Made by a program: the position numbers and the translations under genes. A DNA stretch of 7,206 nt from Eubacteriales bacterium (GTDB lineage Bacteria > Bacillota > Clostridia > Oscillospirales > CAG-272), in contig JAQVWU010000143.1 in the NCBI GenBank assembly GCA_028709565.1, forward strand, positions 1 through 7,206. Direction: 5' to 3'. The notes beneath the pieces are model-generated. The model made no database searches. It was not told where the DNA came from and saw nothing but the letters and a program-made list of their open reading frames with translations. Below, piece by piece: positions 6,858 to 7,206 of the stretch; position 1 is the stretch's first letter; every line of letters begins with the position of its first letter.

Positions 6858-7206
6858 ATGACTAAAATAAAAGAAGCAATTGTTTGGGCGATTTTATTGA
6901 TATTATTAATTTTATCACCCGCGGCATGCAAAGCCGACGATTACGACATTTCGAAAGAAAATTCGGTTACAGAAAAATACGAAAGCGGGGCTAATAATAT
7001 GAGCATTATTAACACATGGTTTGCAAATTCATTTTCTAAGATTCAACCGGATACCAAGGGAAACGGAAATACCGAATACAAAATATATACCGCAAAAAAC
7101 GAAACGGAATCTTGTCAGCTGATTCTGCATTCGGAACATACAATATCCAATCTTATTATCGAATGTAAAAAATCGGATAATATTGATGTGGAAATACTGC
7201 GTGAAT
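6858..7206 (+). CDS. Exported protein, N-terminal part; possibly GH123/DUF4091-like (3' truncated)
   Basis: The ATG directly follows the TAA stop of the solute-binding protein gene in the same frame, and 116 complete codons are visible before the right edge. The N-terminus has K3 and K5, then a very hydrophobic run (7-19) and SPAAC ending at C24. C24 could be a lipidation site, although Pro at -3 is a poor lipobox, so ordinary signal cleavage is also possible. The mature part has TWFANSFSKIQPD (53-65), then an IYTAKNETESCQLIL segment (75-89). This resembles the first beta-domain of GH123/DUF4091-like proteins, which has a W..s...k..p and NE..s.Q pattern. If that is right, it would be a cell-surface glycan-acting protein, but the catalytic part lies outside the window. 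No ribosome site is visible near this ATG, so translation probably restarts from the gene before it. The family call is tentative. Confidence 0.6.
   Translation, partial: MTKIKEAIVWAILLILLILSPAACKADDYDISKENSVTEKYESGANNMSIINTWFANSFSKIQPDTKGNGNTEYKIYTAKNETESCQLILHSEHTISNLIIECKKSDNIDVEILRE

Noticed and set aside
6999..7001. ATG at 6999 as the start of the last gene
   Set aside because: It would remove the hydrophobic export signal that the 6858 start provides, and the G-rich bases upstream are only a weak ribosome site.

Overview
The window is a densely coded, moderately AT-rich stretch of bacterial chromosome with every gene on the + strand. Strong AGGAGG-type ribosome sites, frequent ATA and AAA codons, a TTG start, a consensus sigma-A-type promoter and a lipoprotein solute-binding protein of the kind common in gut Clostridia all suggest a Bacillota (Clostridia-like) commensal. 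That assignment is inference: there is no rRNA or other phylogenetic marker here.

Layout. (1) Positions 1-1781 carry the C-terminal 592 codons of a large carbohydrate-active protein whose start lies upstream of the window. It reads as the end of a GH42-like glycosidase or phosphorylase: a glutamine-amidotransferase-like fold, a beta-sandwich, and then an unusual C-terminal xylose-isomerase/endonuclease-IV-like barrel that seems to have lost its metal ligands. (2) The 60-base gap at 1782-1841 holds a near-perfect promoter, TTGAAA-17-TATAAT with an extended TG. Its -35 box overlaps the stop codon of the upstream gene. (3) Positions 1842-6857 hold galT (TTG start), galE, a pepD-like M20 dipeptidase and a solute-binding lipoprotein, with gaps of 25, -4 and 30 bases. 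(4) A second exported protein starts directly after the stop codon of the solute-binding protein and runs off the right edge. It resembles the N-terminal part of GH123/DUF4091-like proteins. No terminator was seen between any of these genes, and no gene-free stretch exceeds 60 bases.

How the genes may work together. GalT and GalE are the Leloir steps that exchange Gal-1-P with UDP-glucose and regenerate UDP-glucose. Neither galK nor galM is present in the window, so Gal-1-P could come from a kinase elsewhere or from a galactoside phosphorylase. The solute-binding lipoprotein and the glycosidase-like exported protein point to outside capture and trimming of a glycan. The translationally coupled dipeptidase suggests that peptides are used as well, for example from glycoproteins. 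The enzyme names for galT, galE and the M20 dipeptidase rest on clear motifs; the joint pathway is inference.

No RNA gene, CRISPR array, insertion sequence or phage feature was seen. The most unusual items are the apparently metal-free barrel in the first gene, the promoter built across a stop codon, the duplicated Shine-Dalgarno before the solute-binding protein, and the mixed sugar/peptide operon.
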